In this document: positions 46,712 through 55,835 of the stretch, one piece after another
Numbering within the stretch: the stretch's first letter is position 1
How the letters are laid out: each line of letters opens with the position of its first letter
From: JANQIO01 sp036351375
GTDB taxonomy: Bacteria > Pseudomonadota > Gammaproteobacteria > Pseudomonadales > Halieaceae
Assembly: GCA_036351375.1 (NCBI GenBank)
Contig: JAZBOY010000092.1
Location: 186,001-250,000, forward strand
DNA: 64,000 nucleotides
Direction: 5' to 3'
Made by a program: the position numbers and the translations under genes
Notes under the pieces: model-generated
Databases searched by the model: none
What the model saw: the letters and a program-made list of their open reading frames with translations, nothing else
What the model was told of the DNA's origin: nothing

Positions 46712-47374
46712 GTGAACGCGACTGACCTGCGCGGCATTGGTATGACCTCTCAGCGCACCCGCGAGCGGCTGGTGCAGCGCCTGCGCGAGCAGGGCATCGA
46801 AAGCACTGAAGTTCTCGAGGTTATCCGCAGTACCCCCCGCCACATGTTCGTGGACGAAGCCCTCGCCCAGCGCGCCTATGAAGACAGCTCACTCCCCATC
46901 GGTTATTCCCAGACCCTGTCCCAGCCCTGGATCGTGGCGCGCATGACCGAACTGCTGCTGGCCACCGGCCCGGTGAACCGGGTGCTGGAAATTGGTACTG
47001 GCTCCGGTTACCAAACGGCGGTGCTGGCGCAGCTGGTGGGCCAGGTTTACAGCGTCGAGCGCATCAAGCCGCTACAGGAGAAGGCTCGCAAGCGGCTGCG
47101 CGAGCTGCGCCTGAAAAATGTGCAGCTCCGCCACGCCGACGGCGGCATTGGCTGGGAGAGCGAGGCACCCTTCGACGGCATCATCGCCACCGCCGCGCCC
47201 GAAAGCATTCCGCCGGACCTGGTGGAGCAACTCGGGCAGGGCGGGCGCCTGATCATCCCGGTCGGCGTCGACACCCAGTACCTGACCGTCGTGACCCGCA
47301 CCGCTGCGGGGCTCGACACCGAGACCTTCGACGAGGTGCGCTTCGTTCCCCTGCGGTCCGGTCTGGTACGTTGA
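46712..47374 (+). CDS. pcm: protein-L-isoaspartate O-methyltransferase
   Basis: SAM-dependent repair of isoaspartyl residues in aged proteins. The 220-residue protein has RHMFVDEALAQRAYEDSSLPIG, the family-specific GYSQTLSQPWIVARMTELL and the SAM site VLEIGTGSGYQTAVLAQL. The start is a GTG at 46712; an ATG at 46742 (MTSQRTRERL) is an alternative. It overlaps the DUF368 gene by four bases. Confidence 0.95.
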   Translation: MNATDLRGIGMTSQRTRERLVQRLREQGIESTEVLEVIRSTPRHMFVDEALAQRAYEDSSLPIGYSQTLSQPWIVARMTELLLATGPVNRVLEIGTGSGYQTAVLAQLVGQVYSVERIKPLQEKARKRLRELRLKNVQLRHADGGIGWESEAPFDGIIATAAPESIPPDLVEQLGQGGRLIIPVGVDTQYLTVVTRTAAGLDTETFDEVRFVPLRSGLVR

Positions 47375-48288
47375 AACCCGCCGGGATTATGCTCCGGGGC
47401 CTCGCCATGGGCGCGGCGGATATCGTGCCCGGCGTGTCCGGCGGTACAGTGGCCTTCATTACCGGCATCTACCCACGACTGCTGCACAGCCTGCGCAGCT
47501 TCGACCTGGCAGCGCTGAAAATGGTGCTGCGCGGTGATCTCGCCGCCGCCTGGCGCCATGTGGACGGCGCCTTCCTGGCCTGGCTGCTGGCCGGGATTGC
47601 GACCAGCATCCTCACCCTGGCCCAGCTATTTGGCTGGCTGCTGGAGCACTACCCCGAGCCACTGTGGGGGTTCTTTTTCGGCCTGATACTCGCCTCCGCC
47701 GGCATGCTGGCGCGCCAGATACCCGGCTGGTCCGGACCCCGGGTACTGGCCCTGCTGGCCGGCACCCTGGTGGCGCTGGCGATCGCCCTGGCGCCACGGG
47801 CCGGTTTCCTGCCCGGCTACCCGGGCGTGTTCCTGGCGGGCTTTATCGCTATTTGCGCCATGATCCTGCCGGGCATTTCCGGCAGCTTCATTTTGCTGCT
47901 GCTGGGCATGTACGCAGTAACCCTGGAGGCGATTCGGGGCTTCGACCTTGTCTATATTGCCGTGTTCGGTGTCGGTGCCGCGGCAGGGCTGATGTGTTTC
48001 AGTCGCCTGCTGGACTGGCTGCTGACCCATTTCCGCGGGGCCACTCTGGCTACCCTCACGGGCTTCCTGTTCGGCTCCCTGGCCGTGGTATGGCCCTGGA
48101 AACGCACCCTGTCTTTCGTCACAGGGCGTGACGGCGAGCCCCGGCCTGCTCAGCAGTGGCCAGTGCTGCCTGGGGATTACAGTGGCGAGCCCATGCTGTT
48201 GCTGTGCCTGGGGCTGGCGCTGGTGGGCTTTGGCCTGGTCCTCGTCGTCGATCTGCGCTGGGGCCGGCTCAAGGTGGAGGCGGACTAG
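47371..48288 (+). CDS. DUF368 membrane protein, probable undecaprenyl-phosphate translocase
   Basis: A 305-residue polytopic membrane protein with about eight to nine hydrophobic segments. It starts with the DUF368 signature GAADIVPGVSGGTVAFITGIYPRLL, repeated in inverted-topology style as ICAMILPGISGSFILLLLG at about 165-183. DUF368 proteins (PopT) have been linked experimentally to recycling of undecaprenyl phosphate across the membrane; the role here is inferred from the family. The start is a TTG overlapping the pcm stop. nlpD follows within three bases. Confidence 0.88.
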   Translation: MKPAGIMLRGLAMGAADIVPGVSGGTVAFITGIYPRLLHSLRSFDLAALKMVLRGDLAAAWRHVDGAFLAWLLAGIATSILTLAQLFGWLLEHYPEPLWGFFFGLILASAGMLARQIPGWSGPRVLALLAGTLVALAIALAPRAGFLPGYPGVFLAGFIAICAMILPGISGSFILLLLGMYAVTLEAIRGFDLVYIAVFGVGAAAGLMCFSRLLDWLLTHFRGATLATLTGFLFGSLAVVWPWKRTLSFVTGRDGEPRPAQQWPVLPGDYSGEPMLLLCLGLALVGFGLVLVVDLRWGRLKVEAD

Positions 48289-48290
48289 TC

Positions 48291-49070
48291 GTGCTCTGCA
48301 GGCGCGCGGCCTTCCTGCTGTGCCTGCTCCTCGCCGCCTGCGCCGGGGAGCCCTCCCGGGCACCGGTTGAGAATCGCTCCGGAGAGGTGAAAACCGTTGC
48401 CGCTCCCGATCGCTACAACGTCAGGCGCGGTGACACCTTGTATTCCATCGCCTGGCGCTACGGCCTTGATTTCCGAACCCTGGCTGAGCTCAACCGCATC
48501 GAGCGGCCCTACACCATCTACCCGGGGCAGCAACTCAGGCTGCGCGGCCGGCCGCCCTCGATCGGCACGCCGGCGCGATCGACCGCGCCCAGCGTCAGCA
48601 GTGCCCCGAAATCGCCCGCTACTGCCCCGTCGAGCGCGCCTGTCACAAAAGCGTCATCCCCCCGTGTTACCACTAACAGCCCGGCGGAAACGGACCGCCG
48701 GGTCGATACCTGGCGGTGGCCCACCAACGGCAAAGTGATAAGAAAGTTTTCCGGGGCGGTGCACAAGGGTATCGATATCGACGGCAAGGCCGGTGATGCC
48801 GTGCAGGCCACGGCAGCGGGAACCGTCGTGTATGCCGGCAGCGGGATTGTCGGCTACGGACGGCTGTTGATCGTCAAGCACAACCAGGATTACCTCAGCG
48901 CCTACGGCCACAACCAGCGGCTGCTGGTGTCGGAAGGTGACCAGGTCAAGGCCGGGCAGAAAATCGCCGAGAAAGGCAGCAGTGCGACCAACGCGGTCAA
49001 GCTGCACTTCGAGATTCGCCGGGACGGCAAGCCGGTTGACCCGCTGAGACTGCTGCCCAGCCGCAGTTGA
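48291..49070 (+). CDS. nlpD: NlpD-type lipoprotein, LysM and LytM domains
   Basis: Envelope activator of amidases that split septal peptidoglycan. The GTG start gives a signal ending in the lipobox LLAAC (Cys17). A LysM domain follows (YNVRRGDTLYSIAWRYGLDF to YPGQQLRL), then a Ser/Thr/Pro/Ala-rich linker (about 90-145) and an M23/LytM domain (HKGIDID to KLHFEIRRDGKPVDPLRLL). His and Asp of the first zinc motif and the last His are kept, but the first His of the HxH motif is Lys, consistent with a non-catalytic activator. Located directly before rpoS as usual. Confidence 0.93.
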   Translation: MLCRRAAFLLCLLLAACAGEPSRAPVENRSGEVKTVAAPDRYNVRRGDTLYSIAWRYGLDFRTLAELNRIERPYTIYPGQQLRLRGRPPSIGTPARSTAPSVSSAPKSPATAPSSAPVTKASSPRVTTNSPAETDRRVDTWRWPTNGKVIRKFSGAVHKGIDIDGKAGDAVQATAAGTVVYAGSGIVGYGRLLIVKHNQDYLSAYGHNQRLLVSEGDQVKAGQKIAEKGSSATNAVKLHFEIRRDGKPVDPLRLLPSRS

Positions 49071-49238
49071 GCCGGGATCGCCGGCCACAGACAGGTATGA
49101 AAATGGGTTTCACTATTTGCCGTTGTAGTCGCGGAGCTTAGGGAGTAACCTAATCGGCCCGCTGAAGTAAACGCTTAGTCACATCTGTCCGGCGGCGATT
49201 CGGACAAGCGGCAGGCTAAACCAGGCGGCGTTGATAAG

Positions 49239-49249
49239 AAGAGGTGAGG
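49239..49249 (+). promoter_or_regulatory. rpoS ribosome binding site
   Basis: AAGAGGTGAGG ends one base before the ATG at 49251, with GAGG at the best spacing. It supports translation from this ATG and so the presence of the long N-terminal extension. Confidence 0.65.
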
Positions 49250-49250
49250 C

Positions 49251-50483
49251 ATGGACGTCCAATCCCAATCAACCGGTGGTAAGAAAAACAGCGGGGCAAC
49301 CGGCAGGTCTGCCTCCAAAAAGTCAAAGACAACCGAGAGCAAGGGGAAGACAGCAGCGCGCGGTCGCTCAACCGCAAAGGCTGCTGCTAAGGAGACCAGG
49401 GTGGCGGTCCAGAAATCCAGGGCAGGGGCTTCAGATTCTTCGGGTAGCAAAACCCGGGGGCGCGGAAAGACAGCAGGCAGCACAACCACCAAGGCCAGGG
49501 CACCCGCCAAGGCCAAAAAGGCAGCCACAAACAACCCTAAGGCGACTCCCAAAGCGGCGGCTGAGAAATCCAGCGCAGCAGACAGCACCCGGCCAGCGGC
49601 ACCTCGCCGCCGTCGCAGCTACGACGACGGTGACGACAAGGGTTTCAACAAATCCCTCGATGCGACCCAGCTCTACCTCAACGAAATTGGCTACTCGCCG
49701 CTGCTGACGCCGGAAGAGGAAGTGCATTTCGCGCGCATGGCTCGCCGCGGCGAAGAGGCCGGCCGCAAGCGCATGATCGAGAGCAACCTGCGGCTGGTAG
49801 TGAAGATCGCCAGGCGCTACATCAACCGCGGGCTGACCCTCCTCGATCTCATCGAGGAAGGGAACCTCGGTTTGATCCGGGCAGTAGAGAAGTTCGACCC
49901 GGAGCGCGGCTTCCGCTTTTCCACCTACGCCACCTGGTGGATTCGCCAGACCATCGAGCGGGCCATCATGAACCAGACCCGCACCATCCGCCTGCCGATC
50001 CACGTGGTCAAGGAGCTCAACGTCTACCTGCGCGCGGCGCGGGAGCTGACCCAGCAGCTCGACCACGAGCCATCGGCGGACGAGATTGCCACTATGCTCG
50101 ACAAGCCGGTGGACGAGGTGAAACGCATGCTCGGCCTCAACGAGCGGGTGGCCTCCGTGGACACGCCGCTGGGGCCGGATTCCGACAAATCCCTGTTGGA
50201 CACCATCGCCGACACCCATGTCAGCGATCCGTCCCAGCTGCTGCAGGAAAGCGACATCAAGGACAGCATCGGTATCTGGCTGGGTGAACTGACCGACAAG
50301 CAGTGCGAGGTGGTGTCACGGCGCTTCGGCCTGCGCGGCTACGAGACCAGCACCCTCGAGGAAGTGGGCCGCGAGATCGGCCTGACCCGGGAGCGGGTGC
50401 GGCAGATCCAGGTGGAGGCCCTCAAGCGCCTGCGGGTGATCATGGAGACCCAGGGCTTATCCTCGGAATCCATCTTCGGCTAG
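49251..50483 (+). CDS. rpoS: RNA polymerase sigma factor RpoS with basic N-terminal extension
   Basis: Stationary-phase/general stress sigma factor. Regions 1.2 to 4.2 are intact from residue 136 (LDATQLYLNEIGYSPLL, LDLIEEGNLGLIRAVEKFDP, FSTYATWWIRQTIERAI, EVGREIGLTRERVRQIQVEAL). At 410 residues it exceeds the enteric protein by about 80. The extra part, residues 1-125, is a Lys/Ala/Ser/Thr/Arg-rich low-complexity stretch like histone H1 or AlgP tails, whereas the E. coli N-terminus is acidic. Its position after nlpD and before fdxA is conserved. The upstream 180 bases hold no other gene. Confidence 0.95.
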   Translation: MDVQSQSTGGKKNSGATGRSASKKSKTTESKGKTAARGRSTAKAAAKETRVAVQKSRAGASDSSGSKTRGRGKTAGSTTTKARAPAKAKKAATNNPKATPKAAAEKSSAADSTRPAAPRRRRSYDDGDDKGFNKSLDATQLYLNEIGYSPLLTPEEEVHFARMARRGEEAGRKRMIESNLRLVVKIARRYINRGLTLLDLIEEGNLGLIRAVEKFDPERGFRFSTYATWWIRQTIERAIMNQTRTIRLPIHVVKELNVYLRAARELTQQLDHEPSADEIATMLDKPVDEVKRMLGLNERVASVDTPLGPDSDKSLLDTIADTHVSDPSQLLQESDIKDSIGIWLGELTDKQCEVVSRRFGLRGYETSTLEEVGREIGLTRERVRQIQVEALKRLRVIMETQGLSSESIFG

Positions 50484-50506
50484 CGTCCGGAACGCAAGTC
50501 CAGAAC

Positions 50507-50540
50507 AAAAAAAAGGCGGCCAGTGGCCGCCTTCTTCATT
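50507..50540. terminator. bidirectional terminator between rpoS and fdxA
   Basis: AAGGCGGCC (50514-50522) pairs with GGCCGCCTT (50526-50534) around AGT. Eight A on the left give a T run for the minus-strand fdxA transcript; a T-rich CTTCATTT follows on the plus strand for rpoS. Confidence 0.88.
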
Positions 50541-50555
50541 TCTGCCGAGCTGGAA

Positions 50556-50879
50556 TCAGCGTTCCAGCAGCGCCAGCTTGTTGGGCTTGCCCTTCCACTC
50601 TTCGGCGTCGGGCATGGCGTCCTTCATCTCTGTGATGTTGGGCCAGATTTCAGATAGCTCGGCGTTCAGCTCCAGGAACACCTGCTGGTCCTCTGGTAGC
50701 TCGTCCTCAGAGAAGATGGCGTCCACCGGGCATTCCGGCTCGCACAGGGCGCAGTCGATGCACTCATCGGGGTGGATGACCAGGAAGTTGGGGCCTTCAT
50801 AGAAGCAATCTACCGGGCACACTTCGACACAGTCCGTGTGCTTGCAATTGATGCAATCTTCGCCAACTACAAATGTCAT
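50556..50879 (-). CDS. fdxA: 7Fe ferredoxin FdxA
   Basis: A 107-residue seven-iron ferredoxin. The N-terminal half has two cluster motifs: CINCKHTDCVEVCPVDCF (3Fe cluster, with C-x7-C spacing) and CIDCALCEPECPVDAIF (4Fe cluster). The C-terminal part WPNITEMKDAMPDAEEWKGK is typical of the FdxA family of pseudomonads and Azotobacter. Location between rpoS and mutS is as in Pseudomonas. The redox partner is unknown. Confidence 0.96.
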   Translation of the reverse strand: MTFVVGEDCINCKHTDCVEVCPVDCFYEGPNFLVIHPDECIDCALCEPECPVDAIFSEDELPEDQQVFLELNAELSEIWPNITEMKDAMPDAEEWKGKPNKLALLER

Positions 50880-50911
50880 CTCGGGGGATCCTTAACCAGA
50901 CTGTTCAGAAA

Positions 50912-50938
50912 GGCGAAAGTGTACCCGTTCGTTTCGCC
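50912..50938 (-). terminator. hairpin between mutS and fdxA, possible weak terminator
   Basis: GGCGAAA (50912-50918) is complementary to TTTCGCC (50932-50938). On the minus strand it is followed by TTTCTG, a short T tract, so partial termination after mutS is possible. Confidence 0.3.
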
Positions 50939-50952
50939 AATGTGTACTCCGC

Positions 50953-53529
50953 TCAATCCAGCTTCTCTCTTAGCCTGTAGAGTATATCCAGCGCCTGCCG
51001 CGGGCTCAGACTGTCAACGTCCAGCGCCTCAAGTTCATCCACGACCGGGTGCGGCTCGGGGGCGGCAAACAGGTCGTCCTGGGCCGGAGCCTGGGCCGGT
51101 GGCCGCGGCATGCCGATGTTACCGCCCTCCAGTTCCGCCAGCTTGTCCCGGGCCTGGGCCAGCACCGATGGGGGAATGCCCGCCAGCTTGGCGACCTGCA
51201 GGCCGTAGCTGCGGTTGGCCGGGCCTTCCTGGATATTGTGCAGGAACACCACGTGGTCCTGGTACTCGGTGGCGTCCAGGTGCACGTTGGCCATGGTCGG
51301 GCACTGTTCCGGCAGGCTGGTGAGCTCGAAGTAATGGGTGGAAAACAGGGTAAAGGCTCGCACACTCTGCGCAAGCTGCACCGCCGCCGCCCAGGCCAGC
51401 GACAGGCCGTCAAAAGTGCTGGTGCCGCGGCCCACTTCGTCCATCAGCACCAGCGAGCGCGGTGTGGCGTTGTGCAGGATGTTGGCGGTTTCGGTCATTT
51501 CCACCATGAAGGTGGAGCGGCCGCCCGCCAGGTCATCGGAGGAGCCGATGCGGGTGAAGATACGGTCCAGCGGCGACAGCCGCGCGCGCTCGGCGGGCAC
51601 GAAGCTGCCGACGTGGGCCAGCAGGGCGATCACCGCCGCCTGGCGCATATAGGTGGATTTACCGCCCATATTGGGGCCGGTGATCAGCAGCATGCGACGC
51701 TTGTCGTTGAGCAGGCAATCATTGGCAATGAAAGGCTCTTCCAGCACCTGCTCCACCACCAGGTGGCGGCCGGCGGTGATGTCGACAGTTTGTTCCTCGA
51801 CGAACTCCGGCTCACACAGGTTCAGGCTCTCGGCCCGCTCGGCGAGGGTGGCCAGCACATCCAGTTCCGACACGGCCGCCGCGGTCTGTTGCAGCGGCAC
51901 CAGGATCTCGTTGAGGGTGTCCAGCAGCCCCTCGTAGAGATGCTTTTCGCGGGCCAGTGCCCGGCTCTTGCTGGACAGGGCCTTGTCTTCGAACTCCTTG
52001 AGCTCCGGGGTGATATAGCGCTCGGCGTTCTTGAGGGTCTGGCGGCGGATGTACTCGTCCGGCGCCTCACCGGACTGGGCCTTGCTGATCTCGATGTAGT
52101 AGCCGTGCACCCGGTTGTAGCCGACTTTCAGGGTGCTCAGGCCGGTGCGCTCCCGCTCCCGTTCCTCGATCTCCAGCAGGTAGTCCCCGGCGCCGGTGGC
52201 GATGCTCCTGAGCTCGTCGAGCTCCTCGTCATAGCCGTCGGCAATCACGCCGCCCTCGCGCAGCACCACCGGTGGGTTGTCCACCACGGCGCGGTGCAGC
52301 AGATCCACCGTGTCGGGGTATTCGCCGCACTGCACCTGCAGCTCGGCCAGCCGCGGTGTCTGGCAGCGGTTGAGTTCATTGCGGATGGCGGGCAGCGCCG
52401 CCAGTGAAGCACACAGGCGCGACAGGTCCCGGGGTCGGGCCGAGCGCAGTGCCACGCGCGACAGGATGCGCTCCATATCGCCGATGGGCTTGAGCAGGTC
52501 GCGCAGGGTTTCAAAATGGTAGTTGGCGACCAGGCCGCGCACCGCGCCGTGGCGCTCACCCAGCACGCTGGTATCGGTGAGCGGCCGGTGCAGCCAGCGC
52601 CGCAGGGTGCGCGAGCCCATGGCCGTTACCGCGGTGTTCATCACCGCGAACAGGGTATTGCTGTCGCCGCCCATCAGGTTGATGTCGATTTCCAGGTTGC
52701 GACGGGTGGCGGCATCCAGCACCACGCTGTCTTCGCGACGCTCCCGGGCCAGCCCGCTGATATGCGGCAGGCTCGAGCGCTGGGTGTCCTTGACGTATTG
52801 CAGCAGGCAACCGGCGGCGCTGATGGCCAGCCCCATGTCCTCGATGCCGAAACCGCTCAGGTCGTGGGTCTGGAACTGGCTGTTGAGGGCGCGCTCGGCG
52901 GCTTCCCGGTCAAACTCCCAGGCCGGCTGCAGGCGCGCCCCGGGGCGCTGTTCCAGCGCTGCCAGCGACAGGTTGTCCTGCAGCAGCAGCTCTGCCGGGT
53001 TGAGCCGCTGCAGTTCACCCTGCAGGGCTTCCTCACCGCTGACCTCCAGCACCCGGAAGCGGCCGGCGGACAGCTCCAGCCAGGCCAGGCCGAATTCGCC
53101 GCCCCTGTCTGTCATGCGGCCGCACACCGCCAGCAGCAGGTTGTCGCGGGTTTCCTCCAGCAGGGCCTCGTCGCTGAGGGTGCCGGGGGTGACCACCCGC
53201 ACCACCTGGCGCTCCACCGGGCCCTTGCTGGTGGCCGGGTCGCCAATCTGTTCGCAAATCGCCACCGACACGCCGGCCCGCACCAGCCTTGCCAGGTAGC
53301 CCTCGGCGGCGTGGTAGGGCACGCCCGCCATGGGGATTGGCTCGCCGCCGGACTTGCCGCGGGCGGTCAGGGTGATGTCCAACAGCTCGGCGGCGCGCTT
53401 GGCGTCATCGAAAAACAGCTCGTAGAAATCGCCCATGCGGTAGAACACCAGGTCGCGGGGGTGCTGCGCCTTGATGGCCAGGTACTGCTGCATCATGGGC
53501 GTGTGTTCGGACTGGGTTTTCGTACTCAA
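50953..53529 (-). CDS. mutS: DNA mismatch repair protein MutS
   Basis: Recognises mismatches and recruits MutL. The 858-residue protein has the N-terminal HTPMMQQYLAIKAQHP and the mismatch-binding Phe-x-Glu in RMGDFYELFFDDAK, then GEPIPMAGVPYHAAEGYLARL. The C-terminal ATPase has Walker A ITGPNMGGKSTYMRQ and DEVGRGTSTFDG, ending in the short tetramerisation helix QALDILYRLREKL. A TTG at 53529 gives the N-terminus expected from other MutS proteins; no clear ribosome binding site precedes it, and the ATG ten codons later is the alternative. Confidence 0.97.
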   Translation of the reverse strand: MSTKTQSEHTPMMQQYLAIKAQHPRDLVFYRMGDFYELFFDDAKRAAELLDITLTARGKSGGEPIPMAGVPYHAAEGYLARLVRAGVSVAICEQIGDPATSKGPVERQVVRVVTPGTLSDEALLEETRDNLLLAVCGRMTDRGGEFGLAWLELSAGRFRVLEVSGEEALQGELQRLNPAELLLQDNLSLAALEQRPGARLQPAWEFDREAAERALNSQFQTHDLSGFGIEDMGLAISAAGCLLQYVKDTQRSSLPHISGLARERREDSVVLDAATRRNLEIDINLMGGDSNTLFAVMNTAVTAMGSRTLRRWLHRPLTDTSVLGERHGAVRGLVANYHFETLRDLLKPIGDMERILSRVALRSARPRDLSRLCASLAALPAIRNELNRCQTPRLAELQVQCGEYPDTVDLLHRAVVDNPPVVLREGGVIADGYDEELDELRSIATGAGDYLLEIEERERERTGLSTLKVGYNRVHGYYIEISKAQSGEAPDEYIRRQTLKNAERYITPELKEFEDKALSSKSRALAREKHLYEGLLDTLNEILVPLQQTAAAVSELDVLATLAERAESLNLCEPEFVEEQTVDITAGRHLVVEQVLEEPFIANDCLLNDKRRMLLITGPNMGGKSTYMRQAAVIALLAHVGSFVPAERARLSPLDRIFTRIGSSDDLAGGRSTFMVEMTETANILHNATPRSLVLMDEVGRGTSTFDGLSLAWAAAVQLAQSVRAFTLFSTHYFELTSLPEQCPTMANVHLDATEYQDHVVFLHNIQEGPANRSYGLQVAKLAGIPPSVLAQARDKLAELEGGNIGMPRPPAQAPAQDDLFAAPEPHPVVDELEALDVDSLSPRQALDILYRLREKLD

Positions 53530-53649
53530 GGGCGGGCGATCGGCGTGTGCGAGATGAAACCCGCAGGTTAACAGAGCGCTCGGGAAAACGGCAATCGGGC
53601 GGCTGCCGGTGGTATGATCGACGGCAGTTCTGGATCTTGCTTGACTGCC

Positions 53650-54498
53650 ATGCACGGAAGCAAAGTTCGCTCGCCAACAGTTGGCGGGCTGTTAATGGCG
53701 CTGTGGCTCTCTGCCGCCGCGATTGCCGAACCCGAGTATCCCCCGGTGGCCGCGGGAGTGAGCTTCGATGCTGTATTGGCACTTCCCTACAGCGAAGAGG
53801 CGGCGCTACTGCGCTACGGCGAGCACCCTGCTCAACTCATATCCCTGACCCTGCCCGAGCAGGCAGCCGGACCGGCACCGGTGGTGGTGCTGGTGCACGG
53901 CGGCTGCTGGCTCAATGCGTTTAACGCCGGCCATACCCGGGCCATGGCCACCGCCCTGAGCCAGGCCGGCTTTGCTGTCTGGAGCGTGGAGTACCGGCGC
54001 CTCGGCGATGAGGGTGGGGGCTGGCCGGGTTCGCTGGACGATATCACTGCGGCGCTGGCGCTGCTGGCCGAGCGGAGCGGGGCTGCCCTGGACCTCACAC
54101 GAGTGGCGGTGGTGGGGCACTCAGCCGGTGGCCACCTGGCGTTGCTGGCCGCCGCAGACCCGCCTGACGGACTTGGGCTGCGGGCGGTAGTTGGGCTGGC
54201 GCCTATTACCGATATCGCCCACTACGCCGGTGGCGAGAACTCCTGCAATCGCGCTGCTGCGCAGTTTATCGACGGCCTTTCAGCCGCCGAGCTGGCCCTG
54301 GCCAATCCCGCCCTGAGCCCGGCGCCGCCGGGTACGGTGCTGTTTTACGGCACTCAGGACCGCATCGTGCCCTTCGAAGTTCCGTATCTTAAGCCCGAAC
54401 TCCTGGTGACCCTGCCCGCCGGCCATTTCGACTGGATTCACCCCGGCACCCCGGCATTCGAGCGCCTGCGGTCGGAGCTTGCGAGGGTGCTGCAATGA
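53650..54498 (+). CDS. secreted alpha/beta hydrolase, possible arylformamidase-like esterase
   Basis: A roughly 282-residue alpha/beta-hydrolase with a signal peptide (GGLLMALWLSAAAIAEPEY). VLVHGGCW forms the oxyanion-hole HGG-x-W motif found in arylformamidases and BD-FAE esterases. The nucleophile Ser is in VVGHSAGGHLAL, the Asp in GTQDRIVPFEVP, and the catalytic His in LPAGHFDWIHP. It overlaps kynU by four bases, which suggests kynurenine formamidase activity, but a periplasmic location would be odd for that pathway. An ATG at 53614 is an alternative start without the typical signal n-region. Confidence 0.75.
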   Translation: MHGSKVRSPTVGGLLMALWLSAAAIAEPEYPPVAAGVSFDAVLALPYSEEAALLRYGEHPAQLISLTLPEQAAGPAPVVVLVHGGCWLNAFNAGHTRAMATALSQAGFAVWSVEYRRLGDEGGGWPGSLDDITAALALLAERSGAALDLTRVAVVGHSAGGHLALLAAADPPDGLGLRAVVGLAPITDIAHYAGGENSCNRAAAQFIDGLSAAELALANPALSPAPPGTVLFYGTQDRIVPFEVPYLKPELLVTLPAGHFDWIHPGTPAFERLRSELARVLQ

Positions 54499-55733
54499 TT
54501 ACCCGGGATGCCATCAGCGAGCTGGATCGCCTCGATCCGCTGGCCTTGCAGCGGGATGCCTTCGCCCTGCCCAGGGACAAGATCTACCTGGACGGCAATT
54601 CCCTGGGAGCTCTGCCGCGGGCGGCTGTGGCGCGGGTACAGGATACCCTGCAGCAGGAGTGGGGAGCCGACCTGATCAGTAGTTGGAACCGGCACGGCTG
54701 GATTGACCTGCCGCTGCAGGTGGGCGAAAAAATCGCACCGCTGGTGGGCGCCGCGCCCGGCCAGGTGATTTGCGCCGATTCCATCTCCGTCAACCTGTTC
54801 AAACTGCTTTCCGTGGTCAGCCTGCTGCGGCCGGAGCGTCCGGTGATATTGTCGGCGGCGGACAATTTTCCCACCGACCTGTACATGGTGCAGGGCCTGT
54901 CGCGCCTGCTGGGCGAACAGCGGCTGCGGCTGGTGCAGGTGGCCGAGGAAGAGATCGTCGACGCGCTCAGCGACCAGGTGGCGGCGGTGCTGCTGAGCCA
55001 CGTGAACTTCCGCAGCGGCCGTATCCTGCCTATGGCCGACATCAGCTCTGCGGCCCACGCCGCCGGCGTGCTGGCTATCTGGGACCTGGCCCACAGCGCC
55101 GGCGCCATGCCGGTGGCGCTGGACCAGTGCGAGGTGGATTTCGCGGTGGGCTGCGGCTACAAGTTCTTCAACGGCGGCCCGGGCGCGCCGGCCTGGGTGT
55201 ACGCCGCCCGCCGTCACCAGGACGCTATTCAGCAACCGCTCAGCGGCTGGATGGGCCACCGCGCCCCCTTTGCGTTCGACCCCGAGTACGAGGCCGCCCC
55301 GGGCATGCTGCAGTACCTGTGCGGCACGCCGCCGATTCTCTCCATGGCGGCGCTGGATGCGGCCCTCGACCTGTTTGCCGAGGTCGATATGGAGGCTCTG
55401 CGCGCCAAGTCGGTGGCGCTGGGCACCCTGTTCCTGGAGCTGCTGCAGAAGACCGAGCTGGCGGCCGAGCTGCGGTTGCTGTCACCGTCTGCGTCCGAGC
55501 AGCGGGGCAGCCAGCTGGCCTTCAGCCATCCCCAGGCCTACGGCCTGGTGCAGGCCTGGATCGAGCGCGGGGTGGTGGCGGATTTCCGCGAGCCCGATGT
55601 GCTGCGGGTAGGCTTTGCTCCGCTCTACAACAGCTACGGCGATATCTGGCAGGCGCTGGAGGCCCTGCGCGAGGTGGTGGCCGGCCGCGAGCACCTGGAC
55701 CCACGCTGGAGCGAACGGCAGAAGGTGACCTAG
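54495..55733 (+). CDS. kynU: kynureninase
   Basis: PLP enzyme cleaving kynurenine or 3-hydroxykynurenine to anthranilate (or its hydroxy form) and alanine. The 412-residue protein has IYLDGNSLGALPRA, ADNFPTDLYMVQG, the PLP-binding Asp in WDLAHSAGAMPV and the Schiff-base Lys in VGCGYKFFNGGPGAPA. The ATG lies in the stop of the hydrolase gene. No tryptophan 2,3-dioxygenase or anthranilate gene is in this window, so the pathway is only partly visible. Confidence 0.93.
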   Translation: MITRDAISELDRLDPLALQRDAFALPRDKIYLDGNSLGALPRAAVARVQDTLQQEWGADLISSWNRHGWIDLPLQVGEKIAPLVGAAPGQVICADSISVNLFKLLSVVSLLRPERPVILSAADNFPTDLYMVQGLSRLLGEQRLRLVQVAEEEIVDALSDQVAAVLLSHVNFRSGRILPMADISSAAHAAGVLAIWDLAHSAGAMPVALDQCEVDFAVGCGYKFFNGGPGAPAWVYAARRHQDAIQQPLSGWMGHRAPFAFDPEYEAAPGMLQYLCGTPPILSMAALDAALDLFAEVDMEALRAKSVALGTLFLELLQKTELAAELRLLSPSASEQRGSQLAFSHPQAYGLVQAWIERGVVADFREPDVLRVGFAPLYNSYGDIWQALEALREVVAGREHLDPRWSERQKVT

Positions 55734-55807
55734 TACAGCTGCTAACCTGGCGGCTGACCCCCTGTGCGCGCATGGGATGAAAAAATTTTCTGCAGGGGCT
55801 TGCACCT

Positions 55808-55835
55808 TTGCCACAACACTGGTTACATATACAGT
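55808..55835 (+). promoter_or_regulatory. recA promoter
   Basis: TTGCCA (55808-55813) and TACAGT (55830-55835) with a 16-base spacer form a plausible sigma70 promoter. The LexA box covers the spacer and -10, so repressor binding would block polymerase. Confidence 0.55.
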
